64,000 bases of DNA from Amnibacterium kyonggiense (GTDB taxonomy: Bacteria > Actinomycetota > Actinomycetes > Actinomycetales > Microbacteriaceae): NCBI RefSeq assembly GCF_004364555.1, contig NZ_SOAM01000001.1:1364001-1428000 (forward strand), in the 5' to 3' direction. How positions within the stretch are numbered: position 1 is the stretch's first letter; each line of letters starts with the position of its first letter. The notes under the pieces were generated by a model. That model made no database searches and had not been told where the DNA came from. It saw only the letters and a list, made by a program, of their open reading frames with translations. Both the position numbers and the translations under genes were made by a program. Positions 35,138-44,246 of this stretch are shown here, piece after piece.

Positions 35138-36220
35138 GTGGCGGAGAAGACCCGGATCGCGCTCGTCTTCGGCGGGCGATCGAGCGAGCACAGCATCTCG
35201 TGCGCGACCGCCGGAGGCGTCCTCGGCGCCATCGACCGCGACCGGTACGAGGTCGTCCCGGTCGGCATCACGCGCGACGGCGCCTTCGTCCTCGAGCGCG
35301 ACGACCCGGACGCGTTCGCGCTCGATCCGGCCGCGCTGCCGGAGGTGCGTGACGACGGCTCCCGCGTGCTGTGGCCGGACTCGACGCAGCACCACGAGCT
35401 GAAGGTCTCGCGTCCGGACGGGACCGTGGAGTCGCTCGGCCGCATCGACATCGCCTTCCCGATCCTGCACGGACCGTGGGGCGAGGACGGCACCGTCCAG
35501 GGCCTCTTCGAGCTCATCGGCCTCCCGTACGTCGGCAACGGCGTGCTCGCGTCCGCGATGGGCATGGACAAGCACTTCACGAAGACGGTGCTGCAGGCCG
35601 CCGGTGTGCTCGTCGCCCCCTGGATCACGCTGCACCCCGGCGATCGGGCGGGCGATCCCGCCTACCTCCGCCGCCGCGTCGCCGCGCTCGGCTACCCCGT
35701 ATTCGTGAAGCCGGCCCGGGCGGGGTCCTCCGTCGGGGTCTCCCGGGTGGAGGACGCCGAGGGGCTCGACCGCGCGCTCGACAAGGCCTTCGCGGAGGAC
35801 TCCAAGGTCCTCGTCGAGCGGGGCGTCGTCGGCCGCGAGCTCGAGATCGGCATGCTCGGCAGCCGCACCGGCGGCCCGGCGCGCACCTCCGCGGTCGGCG
35901 AGATCGTGGTGTCCGGCCGCGACTTCTACGACTTCGAGGCGAAGTACCTCGACGCCCCCGGCGTGGACCTCGTCTGCCCGGCCCCGCTCGGCGACGGGGA
36001 GCAGCTCGACCTCGAGCGCACCGCGCAGCGCGCCTTCGAGGCGATCGACGGCCGCGGGCTCGCCCGCGTCGACGTCTTCCTCACCGAGGAGGGCTTCGTC
36101 GTCAACGAGATCAACACCATGCCCGGCTTCACGCCGATCTCGATGTTCCCCCGCTGCTGGCAGGAGTCCGGCCTGTCCTACCCGGCCCTGATCGCGGAGC
36201 TCATCGAGCTCGCGCGATGA
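35138..36220 (+). CDS. ddl: D-alanine--D-alanine ligase
   Basis: A 360-aa ATP-grasp enzyme making D-Ala-D-Ala for peptidoglycan. Signatures: VFGGRSSEHSISCATAGGV at the N-terminus, ILHGPWGEDGTVQGLFEL, FVKPARAGSSVGVSRVEDA (ATP binding) and VVNEINTMPGFTPISMF with the metal-binding Asn/Glu. GTG start 35138 is supported by the leaderless TAGCCT box. The stop overlaps the DUF3515 lipoprotein start (ATGA), and thiL follows the same way, giving a three-gene operon. Confidence 0.97.
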   Translation: MAEKTRIALVFGGRSSEHSISCATAGGVLGAIDRDRYEVVPVGITRDGAFVLERDDPDAFALDPAALPEVRDDGSRVLWPDSTQHHELKVSRPDGTVESLGRIDIAFPILHGPWGEDGTVQGLFELIGLPYVGNGVLASAMGMDKHFTKTVLQAAGVLVAPWITLHPGDRAGDPAYLRRRVAALGYPVFVKPARAGSSVGVSRVEDAEGLDRALDKAFAEDSKVLVERGVVGRELEIGMLGSRTGGPARTSAVGEIVVSGRDFYDFEAKYLDAPGVDLVCPAPLGDGEQLDLERTAQRAFEAIDGRGLARVDVFLTEEGFVVNEINTMPGFTPISMFPRCWQESGLSYPALIAELIELAR

Positions 36221-36690
36221 GGCGGGGGCTCCTCCTGCCCGCCGTGGCGGCGACGGCGCTCCTCCTCACCGGCTGCGCGCCGACCATCTCCCTCCGCCCG
36301 GCGCCGCAGGCGACGAGCGTCGGCTGCGCGGGCGTGATCGTGCGGCTGCCGGACACGATCGGCGGCGCCGCGCGCCGCGACACGGACGCGCAGGGGACCG
36401 CCGCGTGGGGGAACCCGGTCGGGGCGACGCTGACCTGCGGCGTCCTGACGCCGGAGGCCTCCGACATCAACTGCGTCACCTTCGGCTCCGTGGACTGGCT
36501 GACGCAGTCGAGGCGGATCGACGGGACGGACTGGAACGTGTACACGACCTTCGGCCGCACGCCGGGGACGCAGGTCCTCGTCGACCCGCAGACCCTCAGC
36601 ACGGACGCCGTGCTGAACGACCTCGCCGACCCGATCGCGGCGGCGACGAAGGTCACCGCGCAGTGCCTGTCGCTGTCGAGCACCCGATGA
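36217..36690 (+). CDS. DUF3515 family lipoprotein
   Basis: A 157-aa lipoprotein with signal peptide and lipobox LLTGC (Cys at residue 20). The mature part has paired Cys and the pattern typical of DUF3515 proteins found between ddl and thiL in actinobacteria: GCAGVIVRLPDTIGG near the N-terminus, AAWGNPVGATLTCGV, and YTTFGRTPGTQVLVD. Function of the family is not established. Overlaps on both sides (ATGA) show co-translation with ddl and thiL, so an envelope role is plausible. Confidence 0.9.
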   Translation: MRRGLLLPAVAATALLLTGCAPTISLRPAPQATSVGCAGVIVRLPDTIGGAARRDTDAQGTAAWGNPVGATLTCGVLTPEASDINCVTFGSVDWLTQSRRIDGTDWNVYTTFGRTPGTQVLVDPQTLSTDAVLNDLADPIAAATKVTAQCLSLSSTR

Positions 36691-37694
36691 GCGACGACCT
36701 CGGCGCGGTGGGGGAGCGCGCGGCCCTCGCGCGCATCATCCCGCGGCTGCGGCGCGCGCAGGCGCTGCTCGGTCCCGGCGACGACGCCGCGCTGCTGGCC
36801 GCGCCGGACGGCCGCGTCCTCCTCAGCACCGACGCGATGATCGAGGGCCCCGACTTCCGCCGCGCCTGGTCGACGCCGTACGAGCTCGGCTGGAAGGCGA
36901 TGGCCACGAACCTCGCCGACATCGCCGCGATGGGCGGTCGCCCCACGGGGCTGCTCGTCGCGCTCGCGGCGCCGGAGCGGACCTCGGTCGCGGAGCTCGA
37001 GGCGATCGCGGACGGCATGGCCGCCGCCTGCGACGCGCTCGCGCCCGGCGTCGGCGTCGTCGGCGGCGACCTCACCCGGGCGCCGATCCTCTCGCTGTCG
37101 GTCACGGTCACCGGCAGCCTCGACGGCAGGTCACCCGTGCTCCGCTCCGGTGCGCGTCCGGGCGACCTGGTCGCGTACTCGGGTCGGCTCGGGCTCGCGG
37201 CGGCCGCGCTCCGGCTGCTGTTCGCGGTCGGCGAGGAGGACGCGTCGGGGATCGCGGCGCTGCGGCGCGGCCGCCCCGAGCTCCTCCGGGAGCAGCTCGC
37301 GCCGTCGCCGCCGATCCGCGACGGCGTGCGGGCGGCGGAGGCGGGCGCGACCGCCATGCTCGACGTCTCCGACGGACTGCTGCTCGACGCGTCCCGGATC
37401 GCCGGCGCGAGCCGCGTCGCGCTCGACCTCGACGGCGCCGCGCTCGAGCGGCTGGCCGCGGAGGTGGTCGCCGCGCTGCCCGCCGACGAGGAGGACGCCC
37501 CGCGCCCCGGTCGGCACGAGGCGCTCGCGCTGGTGCTCGGCGGCGGGGAGGACCACGGCCTGCTCGCGACGTTCCCCGACGAGCCGCCCGCGGGCTTCCT
37601 CCGACTCGGCGTCGTGCGCGAGGGCCTCCCGGCGGTGCTCATCGACGGCGCCCCGGTCGACCCGACCGGCTGGGACAGCTTCGCCCCCTCCTGA
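36687..37694 (+). CDS. thiL: Thiamine-monophosphate kinase
   Basis: A 335-aa enzyme converting thiamine phosphate to thiamine diphosphate with ATP. Motifs: LLGPGDDAALL near residue 28, metal-binding STDAMIEGPDFRR, NLADIAAMGGRPTGLLVALA, VGGDLTRAP, DVSDGLLLDASRIA and LGGGEDHGLLATF. All are standard ThiL/PurM-like signatures. It ends the ddl operon, followed by a long palindrome that may serve as a two-way terminator against rsmD. Confidence 0.96.
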   Translation: MSDDLGAVGERAALARIIPRLRRAQALLGPGDDAALLAAPDGRVLLSTDAMIEGPDFRRAWSTPYELGWKAMATNLADIAAMGGRPTGLLVALAAPERTSVAELEAIADGMAAACDALAPGVGVVGGDLTRAPILSLSVTVTGSLDGRSPVLRSGARPGDLVAYSGRLGLAAAALRLLFAVGEEDASGIAALRRGRPELLREQLAPSPPIRDGVRAAEAGATAMLDVSDGLLLDASRIAGASRVALDLDGAALERLAAEVVAALPADEEDAPRPGRHEALALVLGGGEDHGLLATFPDEPPAGFLRLGVVREGLPAVLIDGAPVDPTGWDSFAPS

Positions 37695-37721
37695 CCCGAT
37701 CGGAGCGCGACCGCGCTCGAG

Positions 37722-37785
37722 CGCGGACTTGCCACTTCTCGGCCCTGCCCGCGGCGTGTCGCGGCCGAGAAGTGGCAACTCCGCG
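37722..37785. repeat. Long palindrome between thiL and rsmD
   Basis: TTGCCACTTCTCGGCC (37729-37744) is perfectly mirrored by GGCCGAGAAGTGGCAA (37763-37778), and the pairing extends outward with one mismatch through CGCGGA and TCCGCG. The 18-base centre is GC-rich. It lies between convergent genes, so a bidirectional terminator is plausible, but the length resembles the other intergenic palindromes of this window. Confidence 0.75.
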
Positions 37786-37821
37786 CCCCCGAGGCGGCCG
37801 CTCCGGGGCGGCCGGATGGGT

Positions 37822-38382
37822 TCAGGCCGTGGTGAGGACGTGGACCGCGGTGTCGCCGTAGGTGCGGGTGCGCTCGAGCACCAGGGTCGGCGGAAGCACG
37901 GGCGCCGGGGAGCGGGAGGAGCGCTCGACGAGCACGAGCGCGTCCGGCTCGAGCAGCGGCGCGAGCACGACCAGGTCGGCCGCGACGTCCTCGTCGGCGA
38001 GGTCGTAGGGCGGGTCGAGGAACGCGAGTCCGACCCCCGGGGCGGCGGTGGCCAGGAAGGTCCGGACGGCCTGCTGCACCACGGCCGCGTCGAGGGGGCC
38101 GTCGGCGGCGCGACGCAACCGGCCGACGTTCTCCCGGATCACGCGGGCGGCCTTCGGCGCCTTCTCCACCAGCACGACCGACGCCGCGCCGCGCGAGAGC
38201 GCCTCCAGGCCGAACGCGCCCGACCCGGCGTAGAGGTCGAGGACCGCGGCGCCCGCGATCGCGTCACGCGCCTCGAGCATGGAGAACAGCGCCTCCCGCG
38301 TCCGGTCGCTCGTCGGCCGCGTCCCGTCCGGCGGCACCGCGAGCTGCAGCGATCCGGCCCACCCGGCGACGATCCTCGGCAC
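37822..38382 (-). CDS. rsmD: 16S rRNA (guanine(966)-N2)-methyltransferase
   Basis: A 186-aa SAM-dependent methyltransferase modifying G966 of 16S rRNA. It begins PRIVAGWAGSLQLAVPPDG, then RPTSDRTREALFSMLEAR, the SAM-binding VLDLYAGSGAFGLEALSRGA and the catalytic FLDPPYDL. GTG 38382 is chosen because the family starts at this PRIxxG and because GAGGCT ends six bases upstream; longer frames add a Pro-rich stretch unlike the family. It is divergent from recG with both promoters in a 64-base gap. Confidence 0.95.
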   Translation of the reverse strand: MPRIVAGWAGSLQLAVPPDGTRPTSDRTREALFSMLEARDAIAGAAVLDLYAGSGAFGLEALSRGAASVVLVEKAPKAARVIRENVGRLRRAADGPLDAAVVQQAVRTFLATAAPGVGLAFLDPPYDLADEDVAADLVVLAPLLEPDALVLVERSSRSPAPVLPPTLVLERTRTYGDTAVHVLTTA

Positions 38383-38388
38383 CCGCCA

Positions 38389-38394
38389 AGCCTC
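38389..38394 (-). promoter_or_regulatory. -10 box GAGGCT for rsmD
   Basis: Minus-strand GAGGCT, six bases, then GTG 38382; weaker than the other boxes but with the same spacing. Confidence 0.45.
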
Positions 38395-38434
38395 CCGCAC
38401 CACGGGCGTCCTCCGCGATGTCGGCGGGGGTTCG

Positions 38435-38440
38435 TAGCAT
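38435..38440 (+). promoter_or_regulatory. -10 box TAGCAT, leaderless recG start
   Basis: TAGCAT ends six bases before ATG 38447. Confidence 0.6.
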
Positions 38441-38446
38441 GGAGGC

Positions 38447-40627
38447 ATGGCGGGGCCGCTCGATCAGCGTCTGGCCGCCGTCGTGGGCGACCGCACCGCC
38501 AAGCTGCTCGACAAGCAGCTGCAGCTCCGCACGGTCGGCGACCTGCTCCAGCACTACCCGCGCCGCTACGTGAAGCGCGGCGAGCTGAGCCGCCTCGACG
38601 CGCTGCCGCTCGAGACGGACGTCACGATCGTCGCGGAGGTCCTCCGCGCCACGAGCCGCGGCCTCCGCGCCCGGCGGGGGTCGATGCAGGAGGTGCTGAT
38701 CTCCGACGGCACCGGCACGCTCTCGCTCGTCTTCTTCAACCAGCCGTTCATCACGGACGAGAAGAACGCGAACGCCCTCGTGCCCGGCCGGCGCGGGCTC
38801 TTCAGCGGCAAGGTGAAGCTCTACAAGGGGATGCGGCAGCTGGCGCATCCCCAGCATCAGATGTTCACGGAGGAGGGGCAGGAGCCGCCCGACCCCGAGG
38901 TCGACCCGGAGGGCGCGAAGCGGTGGGAGGAGATCCCGCTGCCGATCTACCCCGCGACGGCCGCGCTGACCACCTGGAAGATCGAGAAGGCGGTCGAGCT
39001 CGCCCTCGGCGCCATCACCGGCCTGGACGACCCGATGCCGCTCGAGGTCTGCCGCACCGCGCGCCTGATGGGCTACGAGGCGGCCCTCCGCCGCATCCAC
39101 CGGCCGGCGCACGACGGCGACTGGATCCAGGCGAAGCGGACGCTCCGCTTCCACGAGGCGTTCCTGCTGCAGACCGCCCTCCTGCAGCGCCGCGCGGTGC
39201 GCGCGATGTTCGCGGCGACGCCGCGCACCCCCCGGTCCGGCGGCTATCTCGAGCGCTTCGACGCGGCGCTGCCGTTCACGCTCACGGAGGACCAGCGCGT
39301 CGTCGGCGGCGAGATCATGGCCGACCTGGCCGGGGACGCACCGATGCACCGGCTCCTCCAGGGTGAGGTCGCGTCCGGCAAGACCCTCGTCGCGCTGCGG
39401 GGGATGCTCGCCGTCGCGGAGTCCGGCGGCCAGTCCGCGCTGCTCGCACCCACCGAGGTGCTCGCGGCGCAGCACCTCCGCTCCATCGCGAAGATCCTCG
39501 GTCCGGACCTCTCCGCGGAGCTCATGCCGACGCTCGTCACGGGGCAGATGGGCGTGCAGGCGCGACGGAAGGCGGCGCTGCAGATCATCACCGGGCGGGC
39601 GAAGATCGTCGTCGGCACGCACGCGCTGCTCTCCGACTCGACGGAGTTCGAGGACCTCGGGCTCGTCGTGGTCGACGAGCAGCACCGCTTCGGCGTCGAG
39701 CAGCGGGAGGTCCTCCGGCGCAAGGGCACTGCTCCGCACACCCTCGTCATGACGGCGACCCCGATCCCGCGCACGGTCGCGATGACCGTCTTCGGCGACC
39801 TCGAGACGTCCACGATCCGCGGCCTGCCGGCGGGGCGCGCGCCGATCACCTCCCACGTCGTCCCGCTCGCCGAGAAGCCGCGCTGGCTGCCGAACGTTTG
39901 GCGACGGGCCGGGGAGGAGATCGAGCAGGGCCGGCAGGGCTACGTGATCTGCCCCGCGATCGGCGCCGACGAGGACGAGGGCGACCTCCTCGCCCCCGAC
40001 GACGCCGGGGTGCCCCGCGCCACCGTCACCGGGGTGCTCGCCGACCTGCGCGCGCAGCCGGCGCTCGCCGGCCGCCGCATCGAGGCGCTGACCGGTCGGA
40101 TGAGCGGCGAGGAGAAGGAGGCCGTGATGACGGCCTTCGCGGAGGGGCGCATCGACCTGCTCGTCGCGACCACCGTCGTGGAGGTCGGCGTCGACGTCGC
40201 CAACGCCACGTTCATGGTGGTCCTCGACGCCGACCGGTTCGGCGTCTCGCAGCTGCACCAGCTGCGCGGCCGCGTCGGCCGAGGCGGGCTGCCCGGGCTC
40301 TGCCTGCTCGTCACCCACGCCGAGCGGGACACCCCCGCGCTCGAGCGGGTGGAGGCCGTCGCCGCGACCACCGACGGCTTCGCGCTGGCCCAGGCGGACC
40401 TCGAGCTGCGCCGTGAGGGCGACGTGCTCGGCGCCAGTCAGTCGGGCGGCCGCTCGCAGCTGAAGCTCCTCCGGGTGACGCGCGACGGCGACATCATCGA
40501 GCAGGCCCGTGCCGCGGCGGCCGCGACGTTGGAGGAGGACCCGGCGCTCGACGCCTACCCCGCCCTGCGCGCGGCGATCGAGCGCACGAGCGACGAGGAG
40601 TCGCGCGCCTTCCTCGACAAGTCCTGA
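38447..40627 (+). CDS. recG: ATP-dependent DNA helicase RecG
   Basis: A 726-aa helicase that remodels stalled forks and branched DNA. An N-terminal wedge/OB domain (about residues 1-270) contains [17 protein letters not shown]. Superfamily 2 motifs follow: Walker [16 protein letters not shown] (about residue 305), DEQH box [22 protein letters not shown], and motif [15 protein letters not shown]. Length and order match RecG. The ATG start is set by the leaderless TAGCAT box. It is followed after 46 bases by coaD, as in many actinobacteria. Confidence 0.97.
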   Translation: MAGPLDQRLAAVVGDRTAKLLDKQLQLRTVGDLLQHYPRRYVKRGELSRLDALPLETDVTIVAEVLRATSRGLRARRGSMQEVLISDGTGTLSLVFFNQPFITDEKNANALVPGRRGLFSGKVKLYKGMRQLAHPQHQMFTEEGQEPPDPEVDPEGAKRWEEIPLPIYPATAALTTWKIEKAVELALGAITGLDDPMPLEVCRTARLMGYEAALRRIHRPAHDGDWIQAKRTLRFHEAFLLQTALLQRRAVRAMFAATPRTPRSGGYLERFDAALPFTLTEDQRVVGGEIMADLAGDAPMHRLLQGEVASGKTLVALRGMLAVAESGGQSALLAPTEVLAAQHLRSIAKILGPDLSAELMPTLVTGQMGVQARRKAALQIITGRAKIVVGTHALLSDSTEFEDLGLVVVDEQHRFGVEQREVLRRKGTAPHTLVMTATPIPRTVAMTVFGDLETSTIRGLPAGRAPITSHVVPLAEKPRWLPNVWRRAGEEIEQGRQGYVICPAIGADEDEGDLLAPDDAGVPRATVTGVLADLRAQPALAGRRIEALTGRMSGEEKEAVMTAFAEGRIDLLVATTVVEVGVDVANATFMVVLDADRFGVSQLHQLRGRVGRGGLPGLCLLVTHAERDTPALERVEAVAATTDGFALAQADLELRREGDVLGASQSGGRSQLKLLRVTRDGDIIEQARAAAAATLEEDPALDAYPALRAAIERTSDEESRAFLDKS

Positions 40628-40661
40628 CGCCCCGCACCGCCCGCGCCGGACGAAAGTCCGC

Positions 40662-40667
40662 CAGGAT
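40662..40667 (+). promoter_or_regulatory. -10 box CAGGAT, leaderless coaD start
   Basis: CAGGAT ends six bases before ATG 40674. A small GGAC-GAAA-GTCC hairpin lies just upstream (40648-40659). Confidence 0.6.
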
Positions 40668-40673
40668 CGAGCC

Positions 40674-41165
40674 ATGCGGATCGCCGTCGTCCCCGGATCC
40701 TTCGACCCGGTCACCCTCGGGCACCTCGACGTCATCGGCCGGACCGCGAAGCTGTTCGACCGCCTCCACGTGCTCGTCACCCACAACCCGGCGAAGTCGG
40801 CACTGCTCGACGTCGGCCAGCGGGTGCAGCTGCTGCGCGACTCGCTCGCTGAGTCGGGCATCGACGGCGTGGAGGTCGACTCCTGGTCGGAGGGCCTGCT
40901 CGTCGACTACTGCCGCCGCGTCGGCGCGGAGGCGATCGTCAAGGGCCTCCGCTCGGCGACGGACGCCGCCTACGAGACGCCGATGGCGCTCGTGAACCGG
41001 GACCTCGCCGGGGTCGAGACGCTGTTCCTCGTCGCGCAGCCGGCCACGAGCCACGTGTCGAGCTCCCTGGTCCGGCAGGTCGCGGCGCTCGGCGGGGACG
41101 TCTCCCCGTACGTCCCGCGGGCCGTCGTCGCCGCGCTGCAGCCGGAGGGGCCGGTCCGTGGCTGA
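40674..41165 (+). CDS. coaD: Phosphopantetheine adenylyltransferase
   Basis: A 163-aa nucleotidyltransferase of coenzyme A synthesis, making dephospho-CoA from 4'-phosphopantetheine and ATP. It starts [20 protein letters not shown], with the nucleotidyltransferase His in TLGH, and ends with [22 protein letters not shown], the second ATP-binding signature. The open frame extends upstream to 40509, but start 40674 is fixed by family length and the CAGGAT box. The last eight bases overlap the MOSC-domain gene. Confidence 0.96.
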   Translation: MRIAVVPGSFDPVTLGHLDVIGRTAKLFDRLHVLVTHNPAKSALLDVGQRVQLLRDSLAESGIDGVEVDSWSEGLLVDYCRRVGAEAIVKGLRSATDAAYETPMALVNRDLAGVETLFLVAQPATSHVSSSLVRQVAALGGDVSPYVPRAVVAALQPEGPVRG

Positions 41166-41796
41166 GCTCGCCGCGGTCTGCGTCGTCCATCAGCTGCTCC
41201 CGGACCGGGGCGGCATCGGCACGACCGCCATCGACAAGCGCCCGACCGGCCGGCCGGTCCGCATCCGGAAGCTCGGGCTGCACGGCGACGTGCAGGCCGA
41301 CCGGAAGTACCACGGCGGCGAGGACCAGGCCGTCTACGCGTACGCCGAGGAGGACGCCGAGCACTTCGCCGCCGAGCTCGGGCGCGACGTCCCGCCCGGC
41401 ACCTTCGGCGAGAACCTCCGGACGCGGGGTGCCGACGTCTCCGGCGCCGTGATCGGCGAGCGGTGGCGCATCGGCGGGGTCGTGCTCGAGGTGACGAGCC
41501 CGCGCATGCCCTGCGGCGTCTTCGAGCGCCGGATGGGGGTCAAGGGCTGGCAGGCCCGCTTCCGCGAATACGGCGCTCCGGGCGCCTACTTCCGCGTGAT
41601 CCGCGCGGGCGACGTGCAGGCGGGCGACGCGATCGAGGTCATCGACCGGCCCGACCACGGCGTCACGATCGGCGGCTGGTTCACGCGGCACGACCCGGCG
41701 GACGCCCGGGCGCTGCTCGACGCGGAGGCGGCGGGTGCCGTGCGCCTCCAGGACGACGTCCACCGGTACATCGCGAAGGCGCTGCAGCGCGGGTGA
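41158..41796 (+). CDS. MOSC domain protein (YiiM-like)
   Basis: A 212-aa protein with the MOSC fold: [48 protein letters not shown] and the conserved Cys in [15 protein letters not shown] (about residue 118). MOSC proteins carry sulfur or molybdenum cofactor; YiiM-type members act in molybdenum-dependent detoxification of N-hydroxylated compounds. It starts within coaD (GTG 41158), suggesting coupling. Past the stop lies a compound palindrome and a broken Lrp gene. Confidence 0.88.
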   Translation: MAELAAVCVVHQLLPDRGGIGTTAIDKRPTGRPVRIRKLGLHGDVQADRKYHGGEDQAVYAYAEEDAEHFAAELGRDVPPGTFGENLRTRGADVSGAVIGERWRIGGVVLEVTSPRMPCGVFERRMGVKGWQARFREYGAPGAYFRVIRAGDVQAGDAIEVIDRPDHGVTIGGWFTRHDPADARALLDAEAAGAVRLQDDVHRYIAKALQRG

Positions 41797-41826
41797 CCTG
41801 CTCGGCCGCCTCCGCGGCTCGAGGTC

Positions 41827-41911
41827 GTCGGTTCCGGCAGCATCCGTCGGTTCCGGCAGCATCAGGAGCCCGCAGAAGCTGCCGGAACCGACGCGCGCTG
41901 CCGGAGCCGAC
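41827..41911. repeat. Compound palindrome with four copies of a 15-base core
   Basis: The core GTCGGTTCCGGCAGC occurs twice in direct orientation (41827-41841, 41846-41860) and twice inverted as GCTGCCGGAACCGAC (41878-41892) and GCTGCCGGAGCCGAC (41897-41911, one base changed). It fills the space between the MOSC gene and the remaining part of an Lrp gene, exactly where the Lrp 5' end is missing. Confidence 0.85.
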
Positions 41912-41921
41912 GCCGGCCCCG

Positions 41922-42329
41922 GTGGCGGCCGCCGTCGGGGTCGCGCCGACGACGGCGCTCGACCGGGTGCGGGCGCTGATCCGGCGCGGCGTGATCCGGG
42001 GCGCACGGCTGGAGGTCGACCTGCCGTCGATCGGCCGCGGGGTGCAGGCGCTCGTCGCGGTCCGGATCCGGCCGCCGAGCCGCGCCAACATCGACGCCTT
42101 CCGGTCCTGGGCGATCGAGCTGCAGGAGGTGGTCGGTGTGTTCGTCGTCGCCGGCGCGGAGGACTTCCTCCTGCACGTCGCGGTCGCGGACAACGACGCG
42201 CTCTACGCGTTCGTCATCGACCGGCTGACGGAGCGCGAGGAGGTCGCGGACGTCCGGACGAGCGTCGTCTACGAGCACGTCCGTCCCGCGGTCGTCGCGC
42301 CCGACCCGTCCGTGCTCGACGGACGCTGA
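41922..42329 (+). pseudogene. Lrp/AsnC-family regulator lacking its N-terminal part
   Basis: The frame encodes AAAVGVAPTTALDRVRALIR, the recognition-helix end of an Lrp winged helix, then RRGVIRGARLEVDLPSIGRG and a full RAM ligand-binding domain (VQALVAVRIRPPS, VVGVFVVAGAEDFLLHVAVA, VADVRTSVVYEHVRP). The first 25-30 residues of the helix-turn-helix are absent and replaced by the palindrome. A GTG at 41922 could give a 135-aa protein, but DNA binding would be lost. Probably a decayed gene; a surviving RAM-only protein is the alternative. Confidence 0.75.
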
Positions 42330-42379
42330 ACCCGGACGCCGTCGGTGAGCGGACCGAGGGTCGGCTCAGCGGATGATGA

Positions 42380-42385
42380 CAGGAT
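42380..42385 (+). promoter_or_regulatory. -10 box CAGGAT upstream of the cofE leader frame
   Basis: CAGGAT ends six bases before a GTG at 42392, which starts a short frame overlapping cofE. Confidence 0.5.
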
Positions 42386-42391
42386 GCACAG

Positions 42392-42454
42392 GTGCTCCCG
42401 CTCCGTCTCCGCTCCGCAGCGCCCGCTCGCCCGACCGCCGCGATCGGACGATGA
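42392..42454 (+). CDS. Possible 20-aa leaderless leader peptide coupled to cofE
   Basis: GTG 42392 opens [20 protein letters not shown] and stops at TGA 42452-42454, overlapping the cofE ATG (ATGA). The promoter box spacing equals that of true leaderless genes. It is Arg/Pro/Ala-rich with no amino-acid run that would suggest sensing, so it may simply deliver ribosomes to cofE. Low certainty as a functional peptide. Confidence 0.4.
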   Translation: MLPLRLRSAAPARPTAAIGR

Positions 42455-43266
42455 GCGAGGCCGAGCTGCGGGCGTGGGCTCCTGACGGGGTGCCGGAGAT
42501 CCACGCGGGCGACGACCTGCCGGCGATCGTCGTCGACGCCGTCGGCGCGCTCGAGTCCGGGGACGTCGTGGTCGTGTCGAGCAAGGTCGTCTCGAAGGCG
42601 GAGGGGCGCCAGGTCGTCGCCGAGGACCGCGAGCAGGCGATCACCGCGGAGACCGTGCGCGTCGTCGCGACGCGCGAGCAGCCCGGCGGCGGTGTGACGC
42701 GGATCGTGGAGAACCGCCTCGGCATCGTCGGCGCGGCCGCGGGCGTCGACGCGAGCAACGTCGAGCCCGGCACCGTCCTGCTCCTGCCGGAGGACCCGGA
42801 CGCCTCCGCGGCCCGGCTCCGGACGGCCCTGATCGCCGCCACGGGCGCCGCGGTCGGCGTGATCGTGACGGACACGCTCGGGCGACCGTGGCGCCGCGGT
42901 CAGACGGACATCGCCATCGGCGCGGCGGGCATCGCCCTCGTCGACGACCTCCGGGGGCAGCCGGACACCTCGGGCCGGCCGATGAGCGTCGCGGTCGTCG
43001 CCGTCGCCGACGAGATCGCCTCCCTGGCGGACCTCGTGAAGGGGAAGGCGGAGAATCGGCCCATCGCCGTGGTGCGGGGCGTCGGCCGGTACGTCATCGA
43101 TGCGGACGGGCCGGGCGCGCGCTCGGTCGTGCGGACCGGAGACGAGGACATGTTCCGCCTCGGCAGTGCCGAGGCCTACGCCGACGGGTACTCCGACGGC
43201 TACGCGGAGGGCTCGAAGGAGAGCGCGGACACCGCGGAGGACGAGATCGACGGAGGTGCATGGTGA
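42451..43266 (+). CDS. cofE: Coenzyme F420-0:L-glutamate ligase
   Basis: A 271-aa GTP-dependent ligase adding glutamate to coenzyme F420. Recognisable stretches: [38 protein letters not shown] and [15 protein letters not shown], all typical of CofE/FbiB N-terminal domains; the nitroreductase-like FbiB C-terminal domain is absent. A low-complexity tail ([16 protein letters not shown]) ends the protein. The stop overlaps the start of cofC. ATG 42451 is preferred because the short upstream frame ends there. Confidence 0.92.
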   Translation: MSEAELRAWAPDGVPEIHAGDDLPAIVVDAVGALESGDVVVVSSKVVSKAEGRQVVAEDREQAITAETVRVVATREQPGGGVTRIVENRLGIVGAAAGVDASNVEPGTVLLLPEDPDASAARLRTALIAATGAAVGVIVTDTLGRPWRRGQTDIAIGAAGIALVDDLRGQPDTSGRPMSVAVVAVADEIASLADLVKGKAENRPIAVVRGVGRYVIDADGPGARSVVRTGDEDMFRLGSAEAYADGYSDGYAEGSKESADTAEDEIDGGAW

Positions 43267-43922
43267 TCGACTGGGTGGTCCTGGTCCCGATCAAGCGGTT
43301 CAGCGAGGGCAAGAAGCGGCTCGGCGATCGGCCCGACCGAGCGGCGCTCGCGGAGGCGTTCGCCCGCGACACCCTCGACGCCGTCGCGGCGGCGCCCCAC
43401 GTGCGCATGCTGCTCGTCGTGACGGACGACCCGGACCTCGTCGACGACCTCTCGCTCCCCGTCGCCGTGACCGTGGTGCGGCAGGGCGCTCCGGGGCTGA
43501 ACAACGCCATCTCGTCCGGGCTCCGGGTCGCGAACGACCGCTGGCCCGACTGGGGTCAGGCCGTGCTCGCCGGCGACCTGCCCGCGCTCACGGCGGAGGA
43601 CCTCGAACGGACCTTCTCCATCGCGGAGGAGGTGCCGCTCGGCGTCGTCGCCGACGCGCAGGGGACCGGCACGGTGATGCTGACCGGCCAGCCGGGCGTC
43701 CCGCTGCTGCCCGCCTTCGGCGTCGGGTCCGCGTCGCGCCACCGCGACCTCGGGCACCGGCTCATCCGCGGCACGGAGCGGCTGCGGCGCGACGTCGACA
43801 CCCCGGAGGACCTGACGACGGCGATCCGTCTCGGCGTCGGCCCGCACACGTCGCGGGTCCTGGACGATGCGAAGGTCTCGCCCTTCCGCCTGTCCGACCG
43901 GGACGGCACGCTCAGCGCCTGA
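43260..43922 (+). CDS. cofC: 2-phospho-L-lactate / phosphoenolpyruvate guanylyltransferase
   Basis: A 220-aa nucleotidyltransferase (CofC/FbiD) that activates the three-carbon phosphate unit of F420 with GTP. It starts with [19 protein letters not shown], the family's KxxxxKxRL motif, and has [25 protein letters not shown] and [13 protein letters not shown], then [16 protein letters not shown] 43260 lies three bases from GGAGG; the GTG at 43263 is better spaced and may be the true start. It is co-translated with cofE. Other F420 genes are not in the window. Confidence 0.93.
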   Translation: MVIDWVVLVPIKRFSEGKKRLGDRPDRAALAEAFARDTLDAVAAAPHVRMLLVVTDDPDLVDDLSLPVAVTVVRQGAPGLNNAISSGLRVANDRWPDWGQAVLAGDLPALTAEDLERTFSIAEEVPLGVVADAQGTGTVMLTGQPGVPLLPAFGVGSASRHRDLGHRLIRGTERLRRDVDTPEDLTTAIRLGVGPHTSRVLDDAKVSPFRLSDRDGTLSA

Positions 43923-43938
43923 GCTGGCCCGCCGCTCC

Positions 43939-43976
43939 GCGGCAGTTCCGCCCGCCCCGGCGGGCGGAACAGCCGC
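43939..43976. terminator. Hairpin between convergent cofC and small membrane protein genes
   Basis: GTTCCGCCCGCC (43945-43956) pairs with GGCGGGCGGAAC (43959-43970), with outer GCGG/CCGC pairing. It lies between two convergent stops, so a two-way terminator is likely. Confidence 0.65.
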
Positions 43977-43998
43977 GCGGGGGCGGATCAGGCGGGGC

Positions 43999-44193
43999 TC
44001 AGCCCCGGCCGTCGAGGCGGTCGAGCAGGAAGATCGGCACGGGCAGCGCGGCGGAGAGCAGCACGATGCCGAGGCCGAAGAACAGGGGCAGGAACACCGG
44101 GCCCTGCGCGTCGAGCGCGAAACCGATCGGGAAGCACGCGATGCTCGCGAGCAGCAGCACGACCCCGAGCACGGCACCGGCGATGTTGTCCAT
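43999..44193 (-). CDS. Small two-helix membrane protein, 64 aa
   Basis: MDNIAGAVLGVVLLLASIAC starts the first membrane helix and GPVFLPLFFGLGIVLLSAAL forms the second, followed by a short LLDRLDGRG tail. The ATG at 44193 is fixed by a GAGGAT box six bases upstream; a longer frame would add an unlikely N-terminus. It stands alone between cofC and the amidohydrolase. Function unknown. Confidence 0.7.
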   Translation of the reverse strand: MDNIAGAVLGVVLLLASIACFPIGFALDAQGPVFLPLFFGLGIVLLSAALPVPIFLLDRLDGRG

Positions 44194-44199
44194 GCCTCC

Positions 44200-44205
44200 A
44201 TCCTC
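44200..44205 (-). promoter_or_regulatory. -10 box GAGGAT for the small membrane protein
   Basis: Minus-strand GAGGAT, six bases, then ATG 44193. Confidence 0.55.
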
Positions 44206-44246
44206 GCAAACCGTCCTGCGTGCGGCCACCGCTAGCGTCGGTGGGC

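Noticed and set aside
42451-43266. Full-length FbiB (CofE fused to a nitroreductase-like domain)
   Set aside because: The frame ends after the CofE domain and runs directly into cofC; no nitroreductase-like sequence follows.
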